Source: CAIWXH01 sp964555675
GTDB lineage: Bacteria > Chloroflexota > Chloroflexia > Chloroflexales > Chloroflexaceae
Direction: 5' to 3'
Assembly (NCBI GenBank): GCA_964555675.1
Contig: CAZKTU010000338.1
Span: 1 to 5,729, forward strand
DNA length: 5,729 nt
How positions within the stretch are numbered: the first letter of the stretch is position 1; each line of letters starts with the position of its first letter. The position numbers and the translations under genes were made by a program. This document shows, one piece after another, positions 1 to 4,990 of this stretch. The notes beneath the pieces were generated by a model. The model was given only the letters and a program-made list of their open reading frames with translations. It searched no databases and was not told the origin of the DNA.

Positions 1-9
1 GTACCTTCC

Positions 10-32
10 CTCAGCACAATCAGTGTGCTGAG
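10..32 (-). terminator. Hairpin just after the anti-sigma gene, possible terminator
   Basis: A perfect 9-bp stem (CTCAGCACA at 10-18 with TGTGCTGAG at 24-32) encloses a 5-nt loop. It starts 5 nt past the stop codon of the anti-sigma gene, where a transcript end is expected. No run of T follows on either strand (GGGAAGG on the minus strand), so it is not a classical intrinsic terminator. It could instead stabilise the 3' end or block read-through from the neighbouring gene outside the window. Confidence 0.45.
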
Positions 33-37
33 AAACC

Positions 38-871
38 CTACGTACGTCGGCGGCTGTAGAGGTGCCAGACCCCCGCCAGCCCGATCAGGGCCGCGCCGAT
101 GGCCAGGGTGAGCCCGGGCGGGAAGAAGCGAGGCTGGCCGGCCGAGGCCTGCTCGGCCGGGAGCTCGACGGTGCCCGGCGAACTGCTCTCGCTCGCCTGG
201 ACTGTGTCGGCGGGGGCCGAGCTGTTGCTGAGCGGGCCGTCGGCCGTACCGCCGGCGGGCGCCGCGCTGCCTGCCGCCGCCTCGCCCGCCGTAGCGGGGG
301 GCTCGAAGGCGCTGGTGCTGCCGGCAGCCTCGGGGGCCGCCGTCGGCTCTGCGGCGGGCATGGCCTGGGCCGCAGGGGCCGCCGTCGGCTCGGCCTGGCG
401 CGCACTATCGGCGGCCGAGCTGGCGGGCGCCGACTCCATCATCATGGCGGGCGCCTCTGTGGCCAGCGGGGCCTGGGCGGCCGAGGCCGGCGCCTCTTTG
501 GCCGCCATCGGGATCGCGGGCGAGCCGCCGGCGCCGATCAGCTGCACCGTCGCCAGGAGCACCAGGGCCAGGCCGGCGAGGCCGCTGCCCATCTGCATCA
601 CCCAGGTGAGGGGGAAGAAGAAGCGCGGTCTGGCGACTGTGGCCGGATCGAGGGTGAACGAGCGCGGCGGGCGCATCAGCTCGAGGGCCCGCAGGGCCGC
701 GGCCGTCCCGCGCAGATCCTCGAGCTCGTCCCGCAGGGCCGGCTCGCCCTCCATCCGTCGCTCGAGGTTGACCCGCTCGGCCACGCTGAGCTGATTGTCG
801 AGGTAGGCCGAGAGCAGCTCGATATCGCGCTCCGGCAGGCTGCTATGTTGTGGTTGCGAGCTATTCATCAT
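38..871 (-). CDS. Membrane-bound anti-sigma factor (zf-HC2-like fold, no cysteines)
   Basis: This 277-residue protein probably holds the upstream-encoded ECF sigma factor inactive at the membrane. Residues 13-72 resemble the N-terminal anti-sigma domain of the zf-HC2/RsiW class: 'IELLSAYLDNQLS', then 'ERRMEGEPALRDELEDL', then 'RPPRSFTL'. The zinc-ligand pattern HxxxCxxC is missing, and no cysteine occurs anywhere in the protein. A first membrane segment spans about residues 87-115. An Ala/Pro/Glu/Ser-rich low-complexity stretch follows (116-247). A second hydrophobic segment spans about 253-270 and ends in a basic RRRT tail. Positive charges before the first and after the second segment suggest both ends lie in the cytoplasm and the linker outside. 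Two ATG codons stand side by side at the start with no clear ribosome site. No ATG or GTG lies in frame further upstream before a stop. The link to the sigma factor rests on gene order and family similarity. Confidence 0.82.
   Translation of the reverse strand: MMNSSQPQHSSLPERDIELLSAYLDNQLSVAERVNLERRMEGEPALRDELEDLRGTAAALRALELMRPPRSFTLDPATVARPRFFFPLTWVMQMGSGLAGLALVLLATVQLIGAGGSPAIPMAAKEAPASAAQAPLATEAPAMMMESAPASSAADSARQAEPTAAPAAQAMPAAEPTAAPEAAGSTSAFEPPATAGEAAAGSAAPAGGTADGPLSNSSAPADTVQASESSSPGTVELPAEQASAGQPRFFPPGLTLAIGAALIGLAGVWHLYSRRRT
333..391 (-). repeat. 17-bp direct repeat inside the anti-sigma linker
   Basis: The 17-base word at 333-349 recurs exactly at 375-391, an offset of 42 bp (14 codons). 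It encodes the twin 'AEPTAAP' units of the Ala/Pro-rich linker (about residues 160-180). It is in frame and probably reflects slippage or unit duplication within a low-complexity region, so the linker length may vary between strains. Confidence 0.7.
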
Positions 872-964
872 CTTGACTACCGGGCCCGGGGCCAGGCAGG
901 TGGCGCACCTTTCAGACTGGGTCTTCGCAAGAGCGCCGCCAGCGCCGCGCCTTGCCCCTGTTCT

Positions 965-987
965 ATGCGCCGCTTCCAGGGGCGCAT
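965..987 (-). other. Hairpin between sigma and anti-sigma genes
   Basis: ATGCGCC (965-971) pairs perfectly with GGCGCAT (981-987) around a 9-nt loop, beginning 3 nt after the sigma stop codon. An alternative pairing exists between 955-960 and 977-982 (CCCCTG with CAGGGG). No T run follows, so full termination is unlikely. It may tune how much message continues into the anti-sigma gene, or mark an RNA processing site. The rest of the 119-nt spacer holds no convincing promoter. Confidence 0.4.
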
Positions 988-990
988 CAG

Positions 991-1590
991 CTACACGTCA
1001 TCATGACGAAATTTTGACGGTAGCAGTTCCCCCGCGCGCAGGATGTCGCGCAGCCTGGCCCTGGCCCGGCTGAGGCGTGACTTGACCGTGCCCAGGTTCG
1101 TATTGGTGACCTCGGCGATCTCCTCGTAGGTCAGGCCCTGGACGTCGCTGAGGATGACCACGATGCGCTGATCCTCGGGCAGCTGATCGATCCCGCGCTG
1201 AATAGCCGCCGACAGCTCGCGGCGCAGGGCTAGCTCGTCGGGCGACTCGCCGGCGTCGGGCAGGTCGAAGGCAGGCGCGTCGTCGTCGAGGTCGCTTGGG
1301 GCGCTGAGCGAGACCGTCGGCCTGCGCTTGCGCGCCCGCAGGGCGTCGTAGCAGGCGTTGGTGGCGATGCGGAACAGCCATGAGCGAAAGAGACCGCCGC
1401 GGAACCGGTTCAGGTTGCGGTAGGCCGAGATAAAGCTGTCCTGGGTCACATCGGCCGCGGCGTCGGCGTCGCCGAGCATGCGGTAGCAGAGATTGTAGAC
1501 GCGGCCCTCGTAGAGCCGTACCAGCTGGTTGAACGCCTCGACGTCCCCTCGCTGGCCGGCCTCTACCAGGCGCTGCTCTTCGTTGGCCAT
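991..1590 (-). CDS. ECF-type RNA polymerase sigma factor (sigma-70 family, RpoE/SigW-like)
   Basis: This 199-residue protein should direct RNA polymerase to a dedicated set of promoters when released by its anti-sigma factor. It has the two-domain layout of extracytoplasmic-function sigma factors. Region 2 covers about residues 22-90, with 'YNLCYRMLGD', the core-binding 'DVTQDSFISAYRNL' (47-60) and 'FRSWLFRIATNACYDALRARKRR' running to residue 90. An acidic linker follows (99-121). Region 4 covers about 127-184, with 'LPEDQRIVVILSDVQGLTYEEIAEV' and the DNA-recognition helix 'NLGTVKSRLSRARARL'. The length is normal for the family. I chose the ATG at 1590 because the homologous part begins there and the promoter -10 box at 1630-1635 puts the transcript start near 1623, which excludes longer starts. 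A GGGAG at 1607-1603 is a possible but distant ribosome site. The anti-sigma gene follows in the same direction. Confidence 0.93.
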   Translation of the reverse strand: MANEEQRLVEAGQRGDVEAFNQLVRLYEGRVYNLCYRMLGDADAAADVTQDSFISAYRNLNRFRGGLFRSWLFRIATNACYDALRARKRRPTVSLSAPSDLDDDAPAFDLPDAGESPDELALRRELSAAIQRGIDQLPEDQRIVVILSDVQGLTYEEIAEVTNTNLGTVKSRLSRARARLRDILRAGELLPSKFRHDDV

Positions 1591-1629
1591 AGCGCGCCGC
1601 CGCTCCCATAGAGCCCGTTCGCGACCATC

Positions 1630-1638
1630 ATTATAACA
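1630..1638 (-). promoter_or_regulatory. Extended -10 promoter of the sigma/anti-sigma operon
   Basis: On the minus strand the sequence reads TGTTATAATG: a perfect TATAAT at 1635-1630 preceded by the TGn extended -10 element (1638-1636). The -35 position at a 17-nt spacing (CAATGC) is a poor match. Transcription would start near 1623, giving a leader of about 33 nt before the ATG at 1590. The consensus form points to the housekeeping sigma factor rather than autoregulation by the ECF factor. Confidence 0.7.
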
Positions 1639-1699
1639 GAGCCTTGTCGTCAGCATTGAGCTGCCCCTCCCTGGTACTTGAAGGGCCCGCCCCGGGCCC

Positions 1700-1723
1700 G
1701 CGCTGCTCGCAGCATAGCAGCGC
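1700..1723. repeat. 24-nt inverted repeat, operator-like or hairpin
   Basis: GCGCTGCT (1700-1707) and AGCAGCGC (1716-1723) are perfect 8-bp inverted arms around an 8-nt centre. The element lies about 65 bp upstream of the sigma -10 box on that gene's strand and upstream of the FHA gene on the other. A dimeric regulator site is possible, as is a chance palindrome in GC-rich DNA. Confidence 0.4.
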
Positions 1724-1741
1724 ACCCCGCTCAAAAGGTAT

Positions 1742-1778
1742 GACAGACCGGGACAAAAACTGTGACAACCGCCAGACA
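1742..1778 (+). repeat. Four GACA words at helical spacing
   Basis: GACA occurs at 1742, 1752, 1764 and 1775, offsets of 10, 12 and 11 bp, so all four would face one side of the DNA helix. The block sits in a relatively A-rich part of the divergent intergenic region. It could be a multi-copy regulator site. The word is short, so chance cannot be excluded. Confidence 0.3.
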
Positions 1779-1850
1779 TGCGTATCAGCTATAGCCCGAT
1801 GGTTTGCCAGGGTACTATGCCACCCGGCAGATGCAGGGGGCCGCCGCCCC

Positions 1851-1859
1851 TGCTATCAT
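1851..1859 (+). promoter_or_regulatory. Candidate extended -10 promoter of the FHA gene
   Basis: TGC-TATCAT matches TGn-TATAAT at all positions but one. No good -35 box lies 16-18 nt upstream. Transcription would start near 1866 and give a leader of about 100 nt containing two hairpins before the ATG at 1966. An alternative upstream pair (GTGACA at 1762-1767 with TATCAG or TATAGC near 1783-1795) has unfavourable spacing. Confidence 0.35.
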
Positions 1860-1883
1860 CGCGCTGACGACAGCGTCGCCCGT

Positions 1884-1907
1884 GCCGGCCGCCATGGCCG
1901 GCCTTTT
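1884..1907 (+). terminator. Terminator-like hairpin in the FHA leader
   Basis: GCCGGCC (1884-1890) pairs perfectly with GGCCGGC (1896-1902) around a 5-nt loop and is followed by CTTTTC. This is a short G/C stem with a short T run on the plus strand. It lies about 20 nt after the candidate transcription start and 58 nt before the FHA start codon, so it would act as a leader attenuator or barrier to incoming transcription. The T run is only four bases, so efficiency would be modest. Confidence 0.4.
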
Positions 1908-1929
1908 CACACCCGCCAGGCTCTCGTCG

Positions 1930-1957
1930 CTCCCGGGCCTTGCCCCACACCCGGGGG
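1930..1957 (+). promoter_or_regulatory. Possible hairpin covering the FHA ribosome-binding site
   Basis: CTCCCGGG (1930-1937) can pair with CCCGGGGG (1950-1957). Six bp are perfect (CCCGGG with CCCGGG), extended by one U-G wobble and one C-G pair, around a 12-nt loop. The 3' arm includes most of the GGGGGAG ribosome site, so the fold would hide it. I recognise no known riboswitch or RNA thermometer here. Confidence 0.35.
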
Positions 1958-1959
1958 AG
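1953..1959 (+). promoter_or_regulatory. Strong Shine-Dalgarno site fixing the FHA gene start
   Basis: GGGGGAG lies 6 nt before the ATG at 1966. It is the only textbook ribosome site in the window and decides the start against the in-frame upstream ATG codons at 1804 and 1894. Confidence 0.75.
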
Positions 1960-1965
1960 CTGCCT

Positions 1966-2433
1966 ATGATCACCTGCTGGCACTGCAGCGCCACCCTCCT
2001 CAATGGGACGATCTTCTGCGATGCATGCGGCGCCGCCCTGCTCGAGGGCGCGGCCAGGCGCCTCGCCCCGCCCTTCGCCGACGCAGGCCCCCCGGATCCG
2101 GCGCGCCCCCCGACAAGCGAGCCCCGCCTGGTGCTCGCCGCGAGCGGTGCGAGCATCCCGCTCCCCGCCACGCCCCAGTTGGTGGTCGGCCGCGCCGGCG
2201 AGCAGGGCCCCGGCCCCGATATCGACCTGACGCCCTTTCAGGCCGCGGCCGCGGGGGTCTCGCGGGCCCACGCCAGGCTCGATCTGGGCGGGCCCCACCC
2301 GCGCATCGAGGATCTCGACAGCACCAACGGCACCTATGTCAACGGCCGCCGCCTCGCCCCCCGCAGCCCGGTGCGCCTCCACTGCGGCGACGAGATCTCC
2401 CTCGGCCAGCTCGCCCTGCGCCTCGAACTCTAA
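1966..2433 (+). CDS. Zinc-ribbon and FHA-domain protein
   Basis: This 155-residue soluble protein has two modules. The N-terminus is a zinc ribbon with CxxC at Cys4/Cys7 and CxxC at Cys18/Cys21 ('ITCWHC' and 'FCDACG'). A Pro/Ala-rich linker follows (about 28-52). The C-terminal part, about 53-155, is a forkhead-associated domain that should bind phosphothreonine peptides. Its signature residues are all present: GR at 75-76, SRAH at 99-102, and 'DSTNGTYVNG' at 118-127, followed by 'GDEISLG'. Proteins of this build usually serve as partners or substrates of Ser/Thr protein kinases, but no kinase is visible and the partner is unknown. The start at 1966 is set by a strong ribosome site and by the zinc ribbon beginning at residue 4. 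The gene diverges from the sigma operon and may be controlled by leader structures. It ends 21 nt before the assembly gap. Confidence 0.9.
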   Translation: MITCWHCSATLLNGTIFCDACGAALLEGAARRLAPPFADAGPPDPARPPTSEPRLVLAASGASIPLPATPQLVVGRAGEQGPGPDIDLTPFQAAAAGVSRAHARLDLGGPHPRIEDLDSTNGTYVNGRRLAPRSPVRLHCGDEISLGQLALRLEL

Positions 2434-2454
2434 GGCAAGCGACGTAGCCGAGTA

Positions 2455-2554
2455 NNNNNNNNNNNNNNNNNNNNNNNNNNNNNNNNNNNNNNNNNNNNNN
2501 NNNNNNNNNNNNNNNNNNNNNNNNNNNNNNNNNNNNNNNNNNNNNNNNNNNNNN
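2455..2554. other. Assembly gap (100 N)
   Basis: Exactly 100 undetermined bases. A block of this size is the usual convention for a gap of unknown length, so the real distance between the FHA gene and the reductase gene is not known. The gap removes the 3' end of the reductase gene and whatever lies between the two convergent genes. Confidence 0.98.
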
Positions 2555-3421
2555 CACGATCCTCGCGCGCTGGAACAGGTAGTCGCCGTGGCGGCGCAGG
2601 CTGAGCAGCCGCAGGGCGGGCGGGTCGTCCGGGCTGAAGGCCACCCCTTCGACGAGGGAGGGGCGCGCCGCGGCCGGTGGGACGCGGTTGCCGATCACGA
2701 TCGGGCTGAGGGTGGTGAAGACCTCGTCGATCAGCCGCGCCGCCAGCAGCTCGCCATAGACCCTGGCCCCGCCCTCGCTCAGCAGGGCGCCGACGCCGTA
2801 GGGCCCGCGCAGCTCGGCCATCAGGGCGGCCAAGTCGATGCCGGGGCCCGGCGAGACGTGGTAGGCGACGTGGGGCAGGGCGGCCAGCGCGGCGCGGGCG
2901 CGCGGCTCGCCGGCGGCCGTGGTGGCGACCAGCACCCCCTGGCCGGGCACACGCAGGGCCGCGGCCTCGCCGGGCAGGTCGCCGCTGCCGCTCAGCACCA
3001 CCAGCAGCGGCAGGGGCGCGCGGCCCTCGGCGGCCCGCATGGCCACCAGCTGAGGCTCAAGGGCGGGGAAGGTCTCCCAGGGGGTCCAGCGGTGCTTGAG
3101 GGCGACGCGCAGGGTGCCGGCGCCGGTGAGAATGGCGTCGGCGCGGGCCCGGATCAGGGCCATCAACCAGGTGTCGTGGGGCGCGTGGCGGCTGACGTCG
3201 CCCCCGCCCGAGCGGCGCGGCTCGTCGAACGAAATCCGCCCGTCGTGCGAGACCACGAAGTTGGTGAAGGTGTAGGGCCGCCCTGCCGGCGGGTCGGGCA
3301 GCAGCCAGTCGCCGCCATAGCTCGCGCGCAGCTCGGCGGGCAACCCCCTGCCGGGGCCGCCATCCTCGTCGAAGAGCAGCGTGTACGGCGCCGCCAGCCC
3401 CAGCCCCGAGTCCGGCGGCAT
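2555..3421 (-). CDS. RibD C-terminal-type (pyrimidine/dihydrofolate) reductase family protein, 3' end lost in gap
   Basis: The visible 289 residues match the NADPH-dependent reductase fold shared by the C-terminal half of RibD and dihydrofolate reductase. In RibD this domain reduces 5-amino-6-ribosylamino-uracil phosphate in riboflavin synthesis. No deaminase domain precedes it, so this is a stand-alone reductase whose substrate cannot be read from sequence. Landmarks are 'RPYTFTNFVVSHDGRIS' (48-64), 'GGGD' (72-75), 'LIRARADAILTGAGTLR' (89-105), and the nucleotide-binding 'LLSEGGARVYGELL' (213-226) followed by 'DEVFTTLSPIVIG' (232-244). The first 47 residues are an extension of unclear role. 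The frame is open into the N block, and the last residues ('DYLFQRARIV') resemble the family's final strand, so probably few are missing. The ATG overlaps the stop of the upstream gene by one base (TGATG), which suggests translational coupling. No separate ribosome site is seen. Confidence 0.85.
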
Positions 3422-4095
3422 CAGAGCGGGACCACCGCGCCGATGCGGCTGACCCCGGCCACCAGACGCATACCCTCGCCCGTCGTCAGGTTGGCGACAT
3501 CGCGCTGCACATACAGGTCGGCGCGAGCCCCGAAGCGGGCCGTGCCGACCCTGGCCCCGGCCTCGAGCCTGTCGCCGGCCTGCACGCGGCAGATCAGGCG
3601 GCGGCCGACAGGGCCGGCCACGAGGGCGATCAGCAGGGGACCCCAGTCGGTCTGCAGACCGATGTAGATGCGCTCGTTGCTCTCGCCGGCCTCGAGGTCG
3701 CTGACGGGCCTGTACTCGCCCGCCACGCGCTCGACCAGGCTGACCACCCCGCCCGCAGGGGCGCGCACCACCGGCACCGTCAGGGGGCCGATGGCGACGC
3801 TGAGGCGCAGGCAGTCGGAGTGGACGAAGCGGTGCTCGTACACCTCGTCGACGCGCAGCACGGCCCCGTCGGCGTGGGCGAAGATGCTGCCCGGCTCGCC
3901 CGGCGTCGTTCGCTCGGGGTCGCGATAGAGAGCTGCGGCAAGGGCCATCAGGGCCAGAGGCACCGCCGCGAGGCGCGGGCGAAGCCCGAGGGCCAGGCCG
4001 GTCAGGCCAAGGCCCAGGCCGAGCAGCGGGGTGGCCTCAGGATCCAGACCGGGGATATGAGCGGCACGCTCTTTGGGTAAGGTTTGCTCTGGCAT
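3421..4095 (-). CDS. Phosphatidylserine decarboxylase-like protein lacking catalytic residues
   Basis: This 224-residue protein resembles the short (type II, Psd/archaetidylserine decarboxylase) class, which makes phosphatidylethanolamine at the membrane using a self-made pyruvoyl group. Residues 22-57 form a hydrophobic membrane hairpin. 'YRDPER..P' (57-65), 'HADGAV' (74-79), 'VRAPAGG' (110-116), 'NERIYIG' (140-146) and 'GPVGRRLICRV..GDRLEAGARVG' (161-184) follow family order. The self-cleavage site, normally FGS-R, reads FGAR with Ala190 (GCT codon, 3528-3526). The usual 'PLDVHVNRAP' reads 'PLTVPVVRAP', with Pro108 replacing His and Thr106 replacing Asp. Without the serine no pyruvoyl can form, so it is probably not a decarboxylase. 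The frame is intact, which argues for a retained pseudoenzyme rather than a decaying gene. It is the first gene of a unit with the RibD-C-type reductase. The start at 4095 lies about 40 nt after a promoter and lacks a clear ribosome site. Confidence 0.8.
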   Translation of the reverse strand: MPEQTLPKERAAHIPGLDPEATPLLGLGLGLTGLALGLRPRLAAVPLALMALAAALYRDPERTTPGEPGSIFAHADGAVLRVDEVYEHRFVHSDCLRLSVAIGPLTVPVVRAPAGGVVSLVERVAGEYRPVSDLEAGESNERIYIGLQTDWGPLLIALVAGPVGRRLICRVQAGDRLEAGARVGTARFGARADLYVQRDVANLTTGEGMRLVAGVSRIGAVVPL

Positions 4096-4143
4096 GGCGC
4101 GGTCTGCTGGGGCTTGTTGCGCACGAGGTGTGACACTGGGCAG

Positions 4144-4172
4144 ATTCTAGCACGCCCCTCGCCACAGCGCAA
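4144..4172 (-). promoter_or_regulatory. Promoter of the decarboxylase-like/reductase unit
   Basis: On the minus strand, TGC-TAGAAT (4152-4144) is an extended -10 box with one mismatch to TATAAT. TTGCGC at 4172-4167 sits exactly 17 nt upstream as a partial -35 (TTG core only). Transcription would begin near 4137, leaving a leader of about 40 nt before the ATG at 4095. Confidence 0.55.
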
Positions 4173-4190
4173 CAGGTGGCGCAGGGGGTC

Positions 4191-4199
4191 TGGTATAAT
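4191..4199 (+). promoter_or_regulatory. Extended -10 promoter of the membrane protein-hisF unit
   Basis: TGG-TATAATG is a perfect extended -10 element. The position 17 nt upstream (AACAGG) is no -35 box. Transcription should begin near 4206, so translation must start after that. This excludes the in-frame ATG codons at 4084 and 4200 and supports the one at 4237. The -10 boxes of this promoter and the opposite one are only 44 bp apart. Confidence 0.7.
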
Positions 4200-4236
4200 G
4201 CCGACAACTATTCGCCTAGGTCCGCTCTCTACGCCC

Positions 4237-4986
4237 ATGGTCAATCCATTCCGCGCGCTCGGCAAGGCCGTGCGCGACCTGTTCGACGACTTCCTGCTGC
4301 TCGGGATCTGCAACCTGCTCTGGGCGGTCTTCTGCTTCCCGCTCTGGTGGCTGGCCTTGGCCCTGCTGCTCGGCGGCGCCTGGCTGGCCGCCATCGCCGT
4401 CGCCCTGCTCGGCGTCCTGCCGGCCGGCCCGGCCACGGCCGGCCTCTTCTATGTGGCCCATAAGGTCGCCGACGGGCGCGCGGCCAAGGTCGGCGACTTC
4501 TTCACCGGCCTGCGCCAGTATGCCCGCCCGGGCTGGGTCATCGTCGGCGTCGCCACGGCCAGCTTCCTGCTGCTCATCTACAACCTGAGCTTTTACACCG
4601 GCGTCAACAACCTCTTCGGCGGGATCATGATTGGCCTCTGGCTCTACGCCCTGATCTTCTGGAGCGGCATGCTGCTCTACGCCCCGGCCCTCGTCGTCCT
4701 GCAAGAGGAGCCGAATCTGCGCCAGGTCGCCCGCAACGCCTTCCTGATGGCCGTCGGCCGCCCGATCTTCTCCTTCGCGACCCTCGCGCTCATGCTCGCC
4801 GTGGTCCTGCTCAGCGCCTTCCTGATCATCCCGCTCTTCCTGATCACCTTCGCCTTCCTGGCCCTCTGGTCGGTGAGCGCGGCCCGCCAGCTGATCGACG
4901 ACGCCCGTCGCCGCCGCGAGGCCGCCGAGTCCGTCGCCACCCCCCCCGAAGAGCGCGGCCGCAAGGGCCAGGTGAGGCCAAAGTAA
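4237..4986 (+). CDS. YesL/DUF624-family integral membrane protein
   Basis: This 249-residue membrane protein of unknown function resembles the YesL (DUF624) family. Hydrophobic segments lie at about residues 17-45, 47-65, 98-118, 128-155 and 177-212 (the last long enough for two passes), giving five or six membrane passes. Family-like features are an N-terminal 'DDFLLLGICNLLWAVFCFPLWW' leading into a 'LPAGPATAGLFYVAHKVADG' segment (61-80) and a 'DFFTGLRQYARPGWVI' segment (87-102). The C-terminus from 216 on is charged ('DDARRRREAAE', 'EERGRKGQVRPK') and probably cytoplasmic. The ATG at 4237 was chosen because the promoter starts transcription near 4206. Its ribosome site is weak. hisF follows after 4 nt, so the two are almost certainly co-transcribed. 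In Firmicutes YesL proteins often sit near sugar-transport genes, which does not help here. I assign no function. Confidence 0.72.
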   Translation: MVNPFRALGKAVRDLFDDFLLLGICNLLWAVFCFPLWWLALALLLGGAWLAAIAVALLGVLPAGPATAGLFYVAHKVADGRAAKVGDFFTGLRQYARPGWVIVGVATASFLLLIYNLSFYTGVNNLFGGIMIGLWLYALIFWSGMLLYAPALVVLQEEPNLRQVARNAFLMAVGRPIFSFATLALMLAVVLLSAFLIIPLFLITFAFLALWSVSAARQLIDDARRRREAAESVATPPEERGRKGQVRPK

Positions 4987-4990
4987 GTCT

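Larger units (their letters stand above)
1591..1965. other. Divergent intergenic region, sigma gene / FHA gene
   Basis: This 375-nt stretch has no convincing gene. It separates the minus-strand sigma gene from the plus-strand FHA gene and is less GC-biased than its neighbours around 1725-1800. It contains the sigma promoter (1630-1638), a 24-nt inverted repeat (1700-1723), four phased GACA words (1742-1778), a candidate promoter for the FHA gene (1851-1859), a terminator-like hairpin (1884-1907) and a hairpin that could cover the FHA ribosome site (1930-1957). Open frames running through it lack ribosome sites and recognisable domains. Confidence 0.75.

Noticed and set aside
880..889. Short palindrome CCGGGCCCGG upstream of the anti-sigma start
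   Set aside because: A run of C/G palindromes is expected by chance at this base composition, and it matches no known site.
62..1006. Long plus-strand open frame opposite the anti-sigma gene
   Set aside because: It is antisense to a recognisable protein, rich in Arg/Gly as expected for a GC-bias shadow, and has no domain or ribosome site.
1740..1768. Second minus-strand promoter for the sigma gene (TTGTCA, 17-nt spacing, TGTCAT)
   Set aside because: The -10 matches only 4 of 6 bases and lacks the key second A, while a perfect extended -10 lies closer to the gene.
1591..1779. Longer start for the sigma factor (ATG at 1779)
   Set aside because: The extra 63 residues have no family similarity, and the promoter -10 box at 1630-1635 would lie inside the coding region.
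1804..1965. Longer start for the FHA protein (ATG at 1804 or 1894)
   Set aside because: The zinc ribbon starts right after the ATG at 1966, which has a strong ribosome site 6 nt upstream. The earlier part contains the candidate promoter and hairpins.
4084..4236. Longer start for the membrane protein (ATG at 4084 or 4200)
   Set aside because: Both precede the predicted transcription start near 4206, and the extra residues are not membrane- or family-like.
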